Assembly: GCA_947475525.1 (NCBI GenBank)
Contig: CANJMI010000007.1
Coordinates: 179,047 to 243,046, forward strand
Direction: 5' to 3'
Source of the DNA: Polyangiaceae bacterium
Lineage (GTDB): Bacteria; Myxococcota_A; Polyangia; Polyangiales; Polyangiaceae
DNA length: 64,000 nt
Shown: one piece after another, positions 37,223 through 47,437 of the stretch
Layout: every line of letters starts with the position of its first letter
How positions within the stretch are numbered: the stretch's first letter is position 1
Notes under the pieces: model-generated
What the model was told of the DNA's origin: nothing
The model's database searches: none
The model's input: only the letters and a program-made list of their open reading frames with translations
Position numbers and translations under genes: made by a program

Positions 37223-38295
37223 CGCACGGCGACGTGGGGTCGGAGAATGTGCTGGCTCGCTACGAAGCCAATGCGCGCAGGTTCAACTATTTTCGCCTAA
37301 TTTACCTGCTCGAGCGGCAGTTCCCCGATGCGCCTCGAGTCGGCCACACGGGCCCGGCACGGTTGGAGAAAATTCGCGTACGGGCCGACTCCTCGCTCAC
37401 GTTCGCCTCGAGCGACGTCTCGGCGGTTCAGTCGCGCACGTTTCCCGACGGCGAGGAACGCGTCGAGATAAGCGCCGCGTTCCTCGGGCTCTACGGTTCC
37501 GTCTCGCCCCTTCCGCCCTACTACGTCGAGCGCGTCGCCCTCGGCGTCAACGACGGCGGACCCCAGCCCGTCCGGGAGCTTCTCGACGTCATCCATAACC
37601 GCCTCTACTCGCTCGTCTACCGCTCTTGGGCGAAGTACCGCCACAGCGTCGGCTACATGCGGCGCGGCAAAGATCGCTTCACGCAGCGGATGTTCTGCGC
37701 GGTCGGCATCGACGGATTTGGCTCCCGCGATCTTGCGCTCGATCCGTTTTATTTTCTCCGATTCGCTCCGCTGCTCGCGACGAAATCGCGTAGCGCACGC
37801 GGACTCAAGGTCGTACTCGACGAGCTACTCGGCAACATTCCGGTAGAGATCGAACAGTTCGTCGGGTGTTGGACGCTGATCGAGAAACCGCTGCGCAACA
37901 AGCTCGGCGTAGCGAACCATGAGCTCGGTGAGAACATGGTCATCGGTCGGTACGTCTTCGACGGCAGCGGTCGCTACAAGATCGCCCTCGGGCCGCTCGG
38001 CTACGACGATTACCTGTCTTTTCTGCCAGGCGGACATCGGCGCGCCTTTCTTCAATCGCTCGTCAACACGTTCTCGCCGGGCATCCACGACGTCATGCTG
38101 GAGCTGCGCGTCGATCTCGACGCCGCGCCGAAGTTTCAGCTCGGGTCGCCGCGCTCGTCCACGCTCTCGAGGACCATGTGGCTCGGCGGCGGTAAAGGGC
38201 AAGGCTTCAACATCACCGTGCCGCTCGGCGACGCGCCCCCTGGCGACGCAAGCGATGACGACGACCGCGGCGAGCCGCCGCCTCTCCCTTACTGA
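37186..38295 (+). CDS. tssG: T6SS baseplate protein TssG
   Basis: TssG completes the TssF-TssG-TssK wedge. 369 aa. Recognised by RFNYFRLIYLLERQF, the AAFLGLYGSVSPLPPYYVE motif (core LGLYGSVSPLPPYY) and GYDDYLSFLPGG. The ATG at 37186 overlaps tssF; GTG 37234 just after the tssF stop is an alternative and would drop 16 residues before the conserved region. Neither has a clear ribosome-binding site, so coupling to tssF is likely. The C-terminus is an Asp/Pro-rich tail of about 25 residues. It ends the plus-strand baseplate run. Confidence 0.93.
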   Translation: MGSEERQQDAHLTHGDVGSENVLARYEANARRFNYFRLIYLLERQFPDAPRVGHTGPARLEKIRVRADSSLTFASSDVSAVQSRTFPDGEERVEISAAFLGLYGSVSPLPPYYVERVALGVNDGGPQPVRELLDVIHNRLYSLVYRSWAKYRHSVGYMRRGKDRFTQRMFCAVGIDGFGSRDLALDPFYFLRFAPLLATKSRSARGLKVVLDELLGNIPVEIEQFVGCWTLIEKPLRNKLGVANHELGENMVIGRYVFDGSGRYKIALGPLGYDDYLSFLPGGHRRAFLQSLVNTFSPGIHDVMLELRVDLDAAPKFQLGSPRSSTLSRTMWLGGGKGQGFNITVPLGDAPPGDASDDDDRGEPPPLPY

Positions 38296-38304
38296 GAAAC
38301 GTCC

Positions 38305-39438
38305 ATGAAGGATCCGCTCGCGTTTCCACGCCGCGTTCGACTCGGCCGAATCCGTCATGCGTCCCCAGGGCAGAGCCCTGGCACCGTCGTGGCGGCCGCG
38401 GGTGCGCTCAAGACGACGATCGACGCGATCGCATTCGACCGCGAAGGGTTGACGGAGGAGCAAGAAATCACCGTGGCCCGCGCCCTCGAGCTGAAGGCGA
38501 CGCGCGGCCTCATTTGGATGAACTTCGAAGGTCTCGCCGACGCGTCGCTGATCCACGACGTCGGCTCGGCGCTGGGCATCCACCGCCTCACCTTGGAGGA
38601 TGTCGTGCATCCGCACCAACGCTCGAAGGTCGAGTATTTCAACGATTACATCTACGTCGTCGTGCGCATGGTGAGCATGACAGACCAACTCGAGAGCGAG
38701 CAGCTCAGCATCGTGCTTGGACGCGACTTCGTGCTGACCTTCCAAGAAGGCAAGCCCGGCGACAGCCTCGAGCCCGTGCGTCAACGACTGCGGCAGGGCA
38801 AGGGAATGCTACGAACGGCGGGCCCCGATTACCTGGCCTATGCGTTGCTCGATTCGGTGATCGACCACTACTTTCCGGTGCTCGAACGCTACGCCGATAA
38901 GCTCGAGCGGCTGGAGGAGCAGGTCTCCGGCGACCAGTACCTGAACGTCGTTTGGCAGATAAACGGCATCAAGCGCGAGCTCTTGCAGCTCCAGGCGATG
39001 ATGACTCCTCAGCGCGACCTCGTGCAGTCGCTCATCCGCGAGCCGAACGCACTCGTAACCAACGAGACGCGGCTTCACTTGCGCGATGTGGCAGACCACA
39101 CAGGTCAGATCATCGATCTGCTTTTCTCCTATCGCGAGACGGCGCAGGCGCTGATCGAGATCCACCTCAACATCGCTTCGGCCCGCATGAACGAAGTGAT
39201 GCAAGTGCTGACGATTTTCGGCGCGATCTTCATGCCACTTAGCTTCATCGCCGGCGTCTACGGAATGAACTTCGACACAGGGCAAGGGCACAACATGCCG
39301 GAGCTCCACTGGAAGTACGGCTACTTCGGCGCGCTCGGACTGATGGCCCTCGTCGCGGCGGTGTTGTTGGGTTTCTTCTATCGCAGGGGTTGGCTGCGCG
39401 GACCGAAAGAGCACGCGCGCACGCGACACGATCAGTAG
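38305..39438 (+). CDS. corA: CorA-family magnesium/divalent cation transporter
   Basis: Pentameric inner-membrane cation channel. 377 aa. The large cytosolic N-terminal domain carries LTLEDVVHPHQRSKVEYFNDY (core LTLEDVVHPHQR), typical of the CorA family, and the C-terminus has two membrane helices separated by the signature YGMN in VYGMNFDTG. No missing segment. Starts 9 bp after tssG, so it may be transcribed from the T6SS run, although nothing links it to secretion. Its stop overlaps the convergent lipoprotein gene by 7 bp. Confidence 0.95.
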   Translation: MKDPLAFPRRVRLGRIRHASPGQSPGTVVAAAGALKTTIDAIAFDREGLTEEQEITVARALELKATRGLIWMNFEGLADASLIHDVGSALGIHRLTLEDVVHPHQRSKVEYFNDYIYVVVRMVSMTDQLESEQLSIVLGRDFVLTFQEGKPGDSLEPVRQRLRQGKGMLRTAGPDYLAYALLDSVIDHYFPVLERYADKLERLEEQVSGDQYLNVVWQINGIKRELLQLQAMMTPQRDLVQSLIREPNALVTNETRLHLRDVADHTGQIIDLLFSYRETAQALIEIHLNIASARMNEVMQVLTIFGAIFMPLSFIAGVYGMNFDTGQGHNMPELHWKYGYFGALGLMALVAAVLLGFFYRRGWLRGPKEHARTRHDQ

Positions 39439-40118
39439 ACGAGCATGCTGCGCGCGGCGTCGACGATCTCGGTCATCGCGTCTTCGATGTGCTCTCCGTG
39501 AACGACTTGCACGATGAGGACGCGGTTGGGTGAGCGGACGACGATCTCATGCGAGAACGACTCGAGATCGGGGCGCGCCGGAATTGCCGTCTTCAAGACG
39601 TACTCGCGGCCTTGCGAGTTGGCCGTCGAGAACGGGATCCGGCCGGCGAGAATCGTTGAGCCGTTCTTCGCGGCGGTGGCTTCGTAGCGTTCGAGGAGCG
39701 CATCCCAGGTGACACGGACGGGGTCGGTCGTCTCGTAGATGGTGAAGACGAATGAGCGCGGCGATTGCCACGAAATCATCCGGCGTTCGGGGGTGTAGTC
39801 GGCCGTACGCAGATACCAATCCACCGGGCGTGAGAGTCGAACATCGCCCTCGAAGACGGCCACACCGACGCGACGGGGGAGAATCTTCGACTCTTCTTGA
39901 TCAAGCGGCGCGAAATAGCGTTCCCAGCTATAACGCTTGTCGATGACACCGCGGTCGTGAAGGTAAAATACTTGGTCGCGCTCTGGAGCGGTGGGCGAGC
40001 CTCCGCAGCCGAGGCCAAACAGCCCCGCACCAAACGATATCGCGAGCATCACGCGGATGGCGGCGGGAACGGTCCTCTTCACTTTCTCGTTCACGCGCCC
40101 AATGTAGGCCAAAGGCAT
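39432..40118 (-). CDS. Putative lipoprotein of unknown function
   Basis: 228 aa from ATG 40118, with a basic n-region, a hydrophobic segment and a lipobox FGLGC (Cys38). GTG 40094 would give a more ordinary 30-residue signal and is a fair alternative. The mature protein has SWQSPRSFVFTIYETTDPVRVTW-like strands (core SFVFTIYETTDPV) and ends in a segment on which no family could be recognised. It is divergent from the lipoprotein gene at 40194, with 75 bp between starts, and its 3' end overlaps corA by 7 bp. Confidence 0.72.
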   Translation of the reverse strand: MPLAYIGRVNEKVKRTVPAAIRVMLAISFGAGLFGLGCGGSPTAPERDQVFYLHDRGVIDKRYSWERYFAPLDQEESKILPRRVGVAVFEGDVRLSRPVDWYLRTADYTPERRMISWQSPRSFVFTIYETTDPVRVTWDALLERYEATAAKNGSTILAGRIPFSTANSQGREYVLKTAIPARPDLESFSHEIVVRSPNRVLIVQVVHGEHIEDAMTEIVDAARSMLVY

Positions 40119-40193
40119 GAGCCGCCGCAAAACTTCGCCGAAAGTTAGGCCGCGGGGGCACGCTTGACCGACACTTTTGCCCGGGTACATCCC

Positions 40194-40790
40194 ATGAAAC
40201 CATCGCTCGCAGTGTTCGTAGCGGCCGCCTTCGGCCTTACTTCAGTCGGCTGCACCGGCCTTTCGGCCGGCGTCGACTACCCCGACTTCAGCCGCAGCAC
40301 GGTAAAGGACGCGTCGCTCTCGCCCGAGAACGACGAGAGCCCGAGCATCGACCTGCAGACGTTTCGCATTCGCGCCGAGGTCTGCAAGGGCATCGACACG
40401 CAGTCGGTCACGCGGCCGCTCGCCGGTGATGACTTGACGCGATTTTTGCGGAATGTCGGTGCGCAAAATATCGAAGTCAGAGCCCGCGGAAACCTCGTCT
40501 GGTTCGACTTCCCCGGCAGTTCCCCTGAAGACGGCGACGTCGTCCGGCTGCGCCTCGCCATTTTGAGCGACGCCAAAGAGGCGGCCAATGAGCTGCACGT
40601 GGCGCTGCTCGAGCATGGGCCAGGCTGGTGGGGCCTGCGGCGCGGAAACCTCAGCGTGCTCGCCCCTCGTGCGGGCGTCGCCGAGGCGATGGCGTTCGCC
40701 CTCCGCTACAAGCTTGTGTGCTGGGGCATGTTCGAGATGGCTGAGTCGGATGACGTCATGGTCATCCCCGGCCCCTACATGGAGCTGTGA
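40194..40790 (+). CDS. Putative lipoprotein of unknown function
   Basis: 198 aa. The signal peptide ends in LTSVGC (Cys20). The mature part has acidic and Arg-rich patches and a central GPGWWGLRRGNLSVLAP segment, but no domain could be named. Its TGA overlaps a GTG that could start the next gene, but a better start lies 6 nt on, so the two genes are an apparent operon pair of secreted proteins. Confidence 0.7.
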   Translation: MKPSLAVFVAAAFGLTSVGCTGLSAGVDYPDFSRSTVKDASLSPENDESPSIDLQTFRIRAEVCKGIDTQSVTRPLAGDDLTRFLRNVGAQNIEVRARGNLVWFDFPGSSPEDGDVVRLRLAILSDAKEAANELHVALLEHGPGWWGLRRGNLSVLAPRAGVAEAMAFALRYKLVCWGMFEMAESDDVMVIPGPYMEL

Positions 40791-40792
40791 CG

Positions 40793-41716
40793 ATGATTCG
40801 CAAAGTTTTACTCGGAAGTTACTTCGCGGCATGGCTCGTGGCTGGCTGCGGCGACGCCTCTCTGCCCGAAGACATGTGCAGTTGGATCGCCGACGACAAC
40901 AACTGCCTTCAGCGCTTCGCGACCGACATCGGCGAACGCTGCGGCGGTCCATTCGACGCGACGAGCGACGCGGTGGGCAGCGCAACCGGAAACTTCGCGA
41001 CGCGAGACAAACTCGACATCTGCGCGAAGACCGCCGGCGGCCAGGTTGTCTTCGATCCGCCGCTCGACCTGGCGATGTTTCCGCTGATGTCGGCGTCGTT
41101 CAAGCTGCTCGATGAGCAAGCACTTTCCTGCGGCTCGGCCAGCTTCACGAGGACCGCTAGCTCGGCCACCGTCACCGGGACGTTCAGCTACTCGATGACG
41201 ATCGAACCCGCAGAAAGCAGCGATCCGGCGGATCCTATCACCGGCGGAACGTTTTCGATCGCGGTCGCGGGCGACGCCAAGAACACGTACGACGTCGTGT
41301 GCCCGGGCGAGGTCGAGAAGTACCACTTCAACACCCTCATCCTCGACAAGTGCCCGTCGCTGCTGCCGTTCCAACCAAAGGCAATCCTCGAGACGAGCCC
41401 TGGCATTCCGGAAACGAGCTCGAGTCCGGCAAAGGCAGGCTACGTTCGATTCCGCGTGGAATACCCGCCCCAGGACGTCGAGGCCACCACCGCGAGCCCG
41501 AAGGTCGTCGAGTATTTCAACTGCGCGATCCCTGCCCCGCCGCCACCATGCGAAGACGGCCTGAAGAACGGCAGCGAGACCGCGATTGACTGCGGCGGCA
41601 GCAGCTGCGCCGCGAAAGGCTTTCGCTGCGGCACGGGTCAAGCCTGCGTGTCGCCCGGCGACTGCGCGAGCGGTAAGTGCAACGTGCTGAATGGCAAGAA
41701 GCAATGCGTCGAGTGA
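40793..41716 (+). CDS. Lipoprotein with C-terminal cysteine-rich DCGG motif
   Basis: 307 aa. ATG 40793 has GGAG 8 nt upstream and is preferred over GTG 40787, which overlaps the previous stop. The lipobox is LVAGC (Cys19). A beta-rich middle is followed by a Cys-rich end of about 50 residues containing ETAIDCGGSSC and GKCNVLNGKKQC, the NG-x-ET-x-DCGG arrangement frequent in myxobacterial surface proteins. Function unknown; co-directional with the lipoprotein gene before it. Confidence 0.72.
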   Translation: MIRKVLLGSYFAAWLVAGCGDASLPEDMCSWIADDNNCLQRFATDIGERCGGPFDATSDAVGSATGNFATRDKLDICAKTAGGQVVFDPPLDLAMFPLMSASFKLLDEQALSCGSASFTRTASSATVTGTFSYSMTIEPAESSDPADPITGGTFSIAVAGDAKNTYDVVCPGEVEKYHFNTLILDKCPSLLPFQPKAILETSPGIPETSSSPAKAGYVRFRVEYPPQDVEATTASPKVVEYFNCAIPAPPPPCEDGLKNGSETAIDCGGSSCAAKGFRCGTGQACVSPGDCASGKCNVLNGKKQCVE

Positions 41717-41774
41717 GCCGACGTTGGGGTTGCCTCTCGACCGCGTGCCTTTGGCGGGCTAGTCTGCTCGTCGA

Positions 41775-42938
41775 ATGAAGCCTTGCCCGAAGTGCGGGTG
41801 GATGCTGAAGGACACCGACCCACGGTGTTCGATGTGCGGCCAGGCCATGGGGGCGGCGCCTGCAGCACCCCCGCAAGCTCCGTCGAATGCGGGCTATATG
41901 CCCCAGCCACCCATGCAAGGTGGCGGCGGGTACACGCCCCAGCCGCCCATGCAAGGTGGCGGCGGGTACATGCCCCAGCCGCCGATGCAAGGTGGCGGCG
42001 GGTACATGCCCCCCGTTCAGCCTCCTCCGGCCGCGAACATTCCGATGCCCGCTCCGGGCGGCTACCCAGCGCCCTCCCCTAGTGCCGGCTACCCGCCACC
42101 TCCACCAGGCCCGATTGCCGGTGGGTACCAAGGTGGACCGCCGCCAGGCGTCCCTGGTGGACAGGGGTTCTCGCCATGGGCGCAGCAGTCCGTAGCCGCT
42201 GCACCCTCGGTACCGCAGGCGCAGATGGGGTTTTCCGCGCAGCCCCAGCCGGGCGCCCCGGCGATGCGCGCGCCTAGCAGCCCCATGATGCCGCCGCACA
42301 TGCAGCCGTCGCCTCCTATGGCGGTTGCAGGCCAGCCGCAGCAGCGCATGGCTCCGGGCGTGGTCGCCATGCCTCCGATGATGACGCCGCAGCCGCCGCT
42401 CGCGAACCGCGCCGGCATGATGCCGCCGGGTCCCATCATGGCACCGCACGGCATGAACGCACCCGGTGGCGGAATGCCGATGATGGTGCCCCCCTCGCCG
42501 GCGATCATGCACGGCCACGGGGGGATGCCACCGGCGATGGCGCCCGCACCCATCGGCAGCACGTACAACCAGGTACAGCCGCTTCAGCCGATCCCGGATG
42601 CTCAAGGGGCTCCCGTACTCGTCGGGTTCCTCGTGACCTTCCAGAACGAGCCTACTGGAAAGTTCTGGCCAATCCGCAGCGGCCGCGCCCACCTCGGTCG
42701 GGCAGGCCTCGACAACGAGGCGGAGATCGCACTCCTCGACGCGAGCACCTCCGCGCGCCACGCCGTCTTGTCGAGCGACCCGACGACGGGGACCGTCTAC
42801 GTCGAAGATGCGGGCTCGAGAAACGGCACCTTCGTCAATGAGCAGAAGCTGCAGCCAGGGGTCCAGCGACAGCTCCACGACAACGATCGACTGCGGCTCG
42901 GCAGCATCACACTTGTCGTGAAATTGCTGGCTTCGTAG
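41775..42938 (+). CDS. Zinc-ribbon, Pro/Gly-rich, FHA-domain protein
   Basis: 387 aa in three parts. Residues 1-25 are a zinc ribbon (CPKCGW and CSMCGQ). Residues 35-270 are Pro/Gly/Met-rich and disordered, starting with three exact 12-residue repeats (consensus [12 protein letters not shown]). The C-terminal FHA domain (about 285-387) has [20 protein letters not shown] and [11 protein letters not shown], a good phosphothreonine-binding signature. This layout suggests a cytosolic signalling adaptor that reads Ser/Thr kinase output. No kinase is adjacent. ATG 41775. Confidence 0.82.
   Translation: MKPCPKCGWMLKDTDPRCSMCGQAMGAAPAAPPQAPSNAGYMPQPPMQGGGGYTPQPPMQGGGGYMPQPPMQGGGGYMPPVQPPPAANIPMPAPGGYPAPSPSAGYPPPPPGPIAGGYQGGPPPGVPGGQGFSPWAQQSVAAAPSVPQAQMGFSAQPQPGAPAMRAPSSPMMPPHMQPSPPMAVAGQPQQRMAPGVVAMPPMMTPQPPLANRAGMMPPGPIMAPHGMNAPGGGMPMMVPPSPAIMHGHGGMPPAMAPAPIGSTYNQVQPLQPIPDAQGAPVLVGFLVTFQNEPTGKFWPIRSGRAHLGRAGLDNEAEIALLDASTSARHAVLSSDPTTGTVYVEDAGSRNGTFVNEQKLQPGVQRQLHDNDRLRLGSITLVVKLLAS
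41895..42002 (+). repeat. Three tandem 36-bp coding repeats
   Basis: Units at 41895-41930, 41931-41966 and 41967-42002, differing at only a few positions, each encoding one 12-residue Pro/Gly-rich repeat of the FHA protein. A fourth partial unit (TACATGCCCC) follows. Such in-frame units are prone to copy-number change by slippage. Confidence 0.9.
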
Positions 42939-42987
42939 GAGCGAGCCGCGACCGACATCACGGCCGCGGCGTCACTCCCGCGCTCAA

Positions 42988-45399
42988 TCAGTTCGGAGCC
43001 ACTTCGGTTGCCTCGGGCTTTTTCGGCTCGATTGGCGCCGGCATCGAGACGAGAGCGGCCTCAAGCACTTGGTCCATACGGCTGACGAAGATGAACTCGA
43101 GCGACTCGAGAATCTCTTTCGGAACTTCCTCGAGGTCGACGCGATTGCGCTCGGGAAGCACGATGCGCTTGATCCCCGCGCGGTGCGCCCCAAGGACCTT
43201 CTCTTTGATGCCGCCGACCGGTAAGACGCGGCCACGAAGCGTGATCTCGCCGGTCATCGCGACGTCATGCCGCACGTGGATGCCGGTGAGCAGCGACGTC
43301 AACGCGGTGAACAGGGTCACACCAGCGCTCGGTCCGTCCTTCGGCATCGCACCGGCTGGAATGTGAATATGAAGATCACTCTTCTCGAGGAAATCCTCCT
43401 GAACGCCGAGGCGATTCGCATTCGTCCGGACGTAGGAGAGCGCCGCGTGGGCCGACTCCTTCATCACGTCGCCTAGCTGGCCGGTGAGCTGGAGCTTCCC
43501 GTTGCCGTGCATGCGGGTCGCCTCGATAAAGAGGATTTCGCCACCGACGCGCGTCCACGCGAGCCCCGTCGCCACGCCGCTTTCGCTGGTGCGTTCGGCT
43601 ACTTCGCTCGAGTACTTCGCGGCCCCGAGGAACTCCTGCACGTCATCTTCATTCTCGACGACGCGTACGGCCACCTCGCCTTCCGCAACCTTCACCGCCA
43701 TACCGCGGACGACGGACGCAATCTGCCGCTCGAGCTCGCGCACGCCGGCTTCACGGGTGTAGCTGTCGATCACGAGTTCGAGGGCGCTGTCCCGAATATC
43801 GAGCTGCGACGTCGTGAGGCCGTGCTCCTCGAGCTGCTTGGGCAGGAGATGCCGCTTCGCAATCGCGAGCTTCTCGCGGCGCGTGTATCCAGGAATTTCC
43901 AGGATTTCCATGCGGTCACGGAGCGGCGCCGGGATCGGATCCGCGATGTTCGCCGTGGCGATGAACATGACGTTCGAGAGGTCGTAGGGGATCTCGAGGT
44001 AGTGATCGGCGAAGGTGTTGTTCTGTTCGGGGTCGAGCACCTCGAGCAGCGCCGACGACGGATCTCCCCGAAAATCGTGACCGAGCTTGTCGACTTCATC
44101 CATCATGAAGAGCGGATTGATCATGCCGGACTTCTTCATGCCCTGGATGATCTGGCCGGGCAGCGCACCGACATAGGTACGCCGGTGACCGCGGATCGCC
44201 GCTTCGTCGTGCACGCCGCCGAGGCTTATCCGATGAAACTTCCGTCCGAGAGCGTTCGCGATGCTGCGACCGAGTGACGTCTTACCGACGCCAGGCGGAC
44301 CGAGAAAACACAGGATCGGACCCTTTTTGTCCTGCTTCAGCTTGCGCACCGCAAGGTACTCGAGGATGCGCTTTTTCACCTTTTCGAGGCCGTAGTGATC
44401 CGCGTCGAGAACCTTGCGCACAGCGGCGATGTCGAGGTTGTCGAGCGTCTGGGTGTGCCACGGCACATCGAGAATCCAGTCGAGATAGGTGCGCACGACG
44501 GTGTACTCGGCCGAGCCAACCTGCATCGACCGCAGCCGCTTGAGCTGCTTCCGCGCAACCTCCTCCGCCTCGTGCGGAAGGTGCGCTTTCGACAGACGCT
44601 CCTCGACGCCGTCGAGATCACCCTGATCGCCGTCGTCGTCACCGAGCTCTTCTTTGATCGCCTTCAGCTGCTGGCGCAGGACGTACTCGCGCTGGTTTTT
44701 TCCCATCTCTTCTTTGATTTGGGAGTTGATGCGCTCACGCATCTTCAAGACTTCGAGCTGCCGCGTCAGCAGCCGGAGCACCTTGCGAATGCGCTCCTTC
44801 ACGTCGAGCGTCTCGATGAGCTGCGCTTTCTCCTCGACCGGAGCGTCGAGATTCGCCGCCACGAGATCAGCCAAGGCCCCGGGGGCCTGAATCGAGTCGA
44901 TGAGCGAGCCAGCTTCGCGCGGCAGTTCCGGCATCAGCTGAATCAATTGCTTGGCGATGTCGCGGAGGCTCAAGGCAAGCGCCTCGGCCTCGACGTCCTG
45001 CGCCTCCGGTTCCACGATCCTTTCGATGCGCGCCTTGAGGTAAGGGCGGTCGGTCAGCACCGTATCGAGGCGGATGCGGGTCAAGCCCTGCAAAATCAGA
45101 GAATAGTTCCCCGAGCTGTGCTTCAAGGCTTTGAGAACACGCGCAGCGCAACCGACCGGATAGAGGTCATCCTGACCGGGATCGTCGGTCGACGGATCAC
45201 GCTGTGCGAAGATCGCGATCACCGGTGAGGTCAGGTTGTCGATGTCCTCCACGAGGGCGACCGACTTCTCACGGCCGACGTCAAACGGTGCAACGGCGCC
45301 GGGAAAAAGCACCGCATTCCGGATCGGCAGAATAGGAAGCTCGTCACCGAACTCGATTTCGTCATCAGGCGGAGGCGCCGGGCTGTTTTTATCGGACAT
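42988..45399 (-). CDS. lon: ATP-dependent protease Lon
   Basis: Cytosolic AAA+ serine protease degrading misfolded and regulatory proteins, including type II antitoxins in other bacteria. 803 aa. N-terminal LON domain beginning [14 protein letters not shown], an ATPase domain with Walker A GPPGVGKT and a protease domain with the Ser-Lys dyad S691 (GPSAGVT) and K734 ([14 protein letters not shown]). The C-terminal tail is Pro/Glu/Lys-rich. ATG 45399. Two toxin-antitoxin modules lie 10-18 kb downstream; a connection is only general knowledge. Confidence 0.96.
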   Translation of the reverse strand: MSDKNSPAPPPDDEIEFGDELPILPIRNAVLFPGAVAPFDVGREKSVALVEDIDNLTSPVIAIFAQRDPSTDDPGQDDLYPVGCAARVLKALKHSSGNYSLILQGLTRIRLDTVLTDRPYLKARIERIVEPEAQDVEAEALALSLRDIAKQLIQLMPELPREAGSLIDSIQAPGALADLVAANLDAPVEEKAQLIETLDVKERIRKVLRLLTRQLEVLKMRERINSQIKEEMGKNQREYVLRQQLKAIKEELGDDDGDQGDLDGVEERLSKAHLPHEAEEVARKQLKRLRSMQVGSAEYTVVRTYLDWILDVPWHTQTLDNLDIAAVRKVLDADHYGLEKVKKRILEYLAVRKLKQDKKGPILCFLGPPGVGKTSLGRSIANALGRKFHRISLGGVHDEAAIRGHRRTYVGALPGQIIQGMKKSGMINPLFMMDEVDKLGHDFRGDPSSALLEVLDPEQNNTFADHYLEIPYDLSNVMFIATANIADPIPAPLRDRMEILEIPGYTRREKLAIAKRHLLPKQLEEHGLTTSQLDIRDSALELVIDSYTREAGVRELERQIASVVRGMAVKVAEGEVAVRVVENEDDVQEFLGAAKYSSEVAERTSESGVATGLAWTRVGGEILFIEATRMHGNGKLQLTGQLGDVMKESAHAALSYVRTNANRLGVQEDFLEKSDLHIHIPAGAMPKDGPSAGVTLFTALTSLLTGIHVRHDVAMTGEITLRGRVLPVGGIKEKVLGAHRAGIKRIVLPERNRVDLEEVPKEILESLEFIFVSRMDQVLEAALVSMPAPIEPKKPEATEVAPN

Positions 45400-45480
45400 G
45401 ATTGCGTTCCATCCACCGAACAGGTTGCTGCGAGACCTGGGACAAGACCGAAGCGAGGGCGCCGCAGTCTCAACCGAGCA

Positions 45481-45494
45481 GCACTCAAAAGTGC
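45481..45494. promoter_or_regulatory. Palindrome in the lon upstream region
   Basis: GCACTCAAAAGTGC is an inverted repeat with 5-bp arms and a 4-nt centre, 82 bp upstream of the lon start and 131 bp before the start chosen for the FGE-like gene. The half-site GCACT/AGTGC recalls the CIRCE element core, but CIRCE has a 9-nt spacer, so HrcA control is not supported. It could be bound by another regulator. Confidence 0.3.
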
Positions 45495-45624
45495 CACCGA
45501 TGCCCGCATCCTAAGCACACCCAAAACGAGTTGCCACCAATTGCGACGAGATTCTTCGGCGGTGAAAACGCACGCGCCGCGAAGCAACTTTCGGCGGCGC
45601 GAAGGCGATGTTACCGAGGCGCCC

Positions 45625-46416
45625 GTGATCGACCCTTGGCTCAGCCTCCTCGGGCTAAGCTTGCTGATGGCGGGCCGTCCCGCCACGAGCCCCGGCGACC
45701 CAGGACCGAGCCCGGAATGCCCGGGCGACATGCGCCTCGTCGATGGAATCCACTACGACAGCGTGTCGCACGTCTGCGTGGATCCGCCGCCCGCCCCGCA
45801 ACGCGCGGGGAACTTGAAAGCGCGCGACACGCACTGCTTTCATTACGCCGAGGACGTAAGCGTGCTCGAGGGCCCAGCGTTACCGATCCGCGTTTGCATG
45901 GACCAGTACGAAGCGCCGAACCGCCGCGGGGCTTCGCCGATCGTGATGGCGTCGTATCGCAGCGCCGAGCGTTGGTGCGCAAAAGCCGGCAAGCGCGTCT
46001 GCGGCGAGCGCGAGTGGGAGCTTGCGTGTGAGGGGCCCGAGCACCTGCCGCTTTCGTATGGCTGGGCGGTCAACACGAACTTGTGCAACTCGAACAAGGG
46101 CTGGAAAGCGGTCGATTTTGCGAAATTCGACGGACCACGCGACGCCGCCGTCAAGGAGGCTTCCAAGCTCTGGCAAGGGGCCCCGAGCGGACGATACGCG
46201 AGCTGCGTGTCGCCTTTCGGGATCTACGACATGAACGGAAATGTCGAAGAATGGGTCACCTCGCGCGAATCGCGTGAGTGGCCCGGGGCGTTGATGGGAG
46301 GCTTTTGGGCCAAGCCGTGGACGGGCTGTCGCGGGACCAACGATGCGCACCAGCCGACGTTTGCCTTTTATGAAACGGGATTCCGGTGCTGCCGGTCGCC
46401 ACACGCCAACCCATGA
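45625..46416 (+). CDS. Formylglycine-generating-enzyme-like (SUMF1-family) secreted protein
   Basis: 263 aa from GTG 45625 (GAGG 6 nt upstream), which begins a short hydrophobic signal-like segment; longer starts (TTG 45541, GTG 45562) lack a signal. The FGE/SUMF1 fold is indicated by VCMDQYEAPN, AERWCAKAGKRVCGEREWELAC (core AGKRVCGEREWE), FGIYDMNGNVEEWV and a GFRCCRSP end. The family includes sulfatase-activating enzymes and many non-catalytic relatives such as EgtB/PvdO and surface or kinase-linked proteins. No sulfatase is nearby, so the role is open. Confidence 0.8.
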   Translation: MIDPWLSLLGLSLLMAGRPATSPGDPGPSPECPGDMRLVDGIHYDSVSHVCVDPPPAPQRAGNLKARDTHCFHYAEDVSVLEGPALPIRVCMDQYEAPNRRGASPIVMASYRSAERWCAKAGKRVCGEREWELACEGPEHLPLSYGWAVNTNLCNSNKGWKAVDFAKFDGPRDAAVKEASKLWQGAPSGRYASCVSPFGIYDMNGNVEEWVTSRESREWPGALMGGFWAKPWTGCRGTNDAHQPTFAFYETGFRCCRSPHANP

Positions 46417-46478
46417 GCCGCGGAGGTCTCGAAGGCGAGCCTGTAGCGGTCCCGAGGCCGCGCGTGTAACCCAGCGTC

Positions 46479-47423
46479 ATGCGCGCGTTGTTTTTCGGCA
46501 CCCCCGCCATCGCCGTCCCGGCCCTCGATGCCCTCGCGGAGATTGCGGACATCGTCGCCGTGATCTGTCAGCCGGACCGACCGGCGGGGCGTGGTCTCGA
46601 ATTGAAGGCGCCGCCGGTCAAGGCGCGGGCGCTCGAGCGAGGACTCGAGGTGCTGCAGCCGACGAAAATTCGCACGGAAGAATTCGCCAAGCTGATTCGC
46701 GACGCACACGCCGAGTTTGCGCTGGTGATGGCGTACGGTCGCATCCTTCCGCCTTCGATCCTCAACGCGCCTGCGAAAGGTTGCATCAATCTTCACGCAT
46801 CGCTCTTGCCGAAGCTACGCGGCGCGGCCCCTATTCAATGGGCGGTGGCGCGCGGCGAACGCGAGACCGGGATCACGCTGATGCAGATGGATGAAGGATG
46901 CGACACGGGCGCGCTTTTCTGCACGCGGTCGATCGCGCTCGGCGAAAATGAAACGGCCGGCGAGCTCGCGGACCGCCTCGGCGAGCTTGCTGCGATCATG
47001 GTCCGCGACGAGTTGCGACGGGCGCTCGCGGGTGACCTCGTCGCGAAGCCGCAACTGGAGGCGGAAGCCACCATGGCGCCGATGCTGACGAAAGAGGACG
47101 GGGCGGTCGATTGGACGTCGACGGCCACGAGCGTGCACAACCGCGCACGCGGCATGAGCCCATGGCCGGGGGCGCACACGCTGCTCGATGGGAAACGCTT
47201 CAAGATCCTGAGCCTCCGCATGGCGGCGCAAGATGGCGAGGAGGGCGCGCCCGGCGAGGTTCTCGCGGTCGAGAGCGCGGGGGCCCGCATCGCCTGCGGC
47301 AGCGGCTCGGTGTGGTTGCTGCGCGGGCAAGTCGAAGGAAAGAAACCACTCGATGCCGAGCAATTGCTCGCGGGGCGCACACTTTCAATCGGTTCACGAT
47401 TCGCCACGAGCCTGCCAACCTGA
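46479..47423 (+). CDS. fmt: Methionyl-tRNA formyltransferase
   Basis: Formylates initiator methionyl-tRNA using 10-formyl-tetrahydrofolate. 314 aa, usual size. Motifs: FFGTPAIAVPALDAL at the N-terminus, the SLLPKLRGAAPIQW hallmark with the preceding NLHA, and the GDT/EGCDTGALF segment. The C-terminal OB-like tRNA-binding domain is complete. No def (deformylase) gene is adjacent, unlike in many genomes. Confidence 0.96.
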   Translation: MRALFFGTPAIAVPALDALAEIADIVAVICQPDRPAGRGLELKAPPVKARALERGLEVLQPTKIRTEEFAKLIRDAHAEFALVMAYGRILPPSILNAPAKGCINLHASLLPKLRGAAPIQWAVARGERETGITLMQMDEGCDTGALFCTRSIALGENETAGELADRLGELAAIMVRDELRRALAGDLVAKPQLEAEATMAPMLTKEDGAVDWTSTATSVHNRARGMSPWPGAHTLLDGKRFKILSLRMAAQDGEEGAPGEVLAVESAGARIACGSGSVWLLRGQVEGKKPLDAEQLLAGRTLSIGSRFATSLPT

Positions 47424-47437
47424 GGGCCCGCTCGCCG

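Noticed and set aside
41895..42002. Regular 36-bp repeats that might suggest a CRISPR array
   Set aside because: The repeats are contiguous with no spacers, lie in frame in the FHA gene and encode a Pro/Gly-rich repeat. No cas genes are present.
45481..45494. CIRCE/HrcA operator upstream of lon
   Set aside because: The half-sites resemble CIRCE but the spacer is 4 nt rather than 9 and the outer bases do not match.
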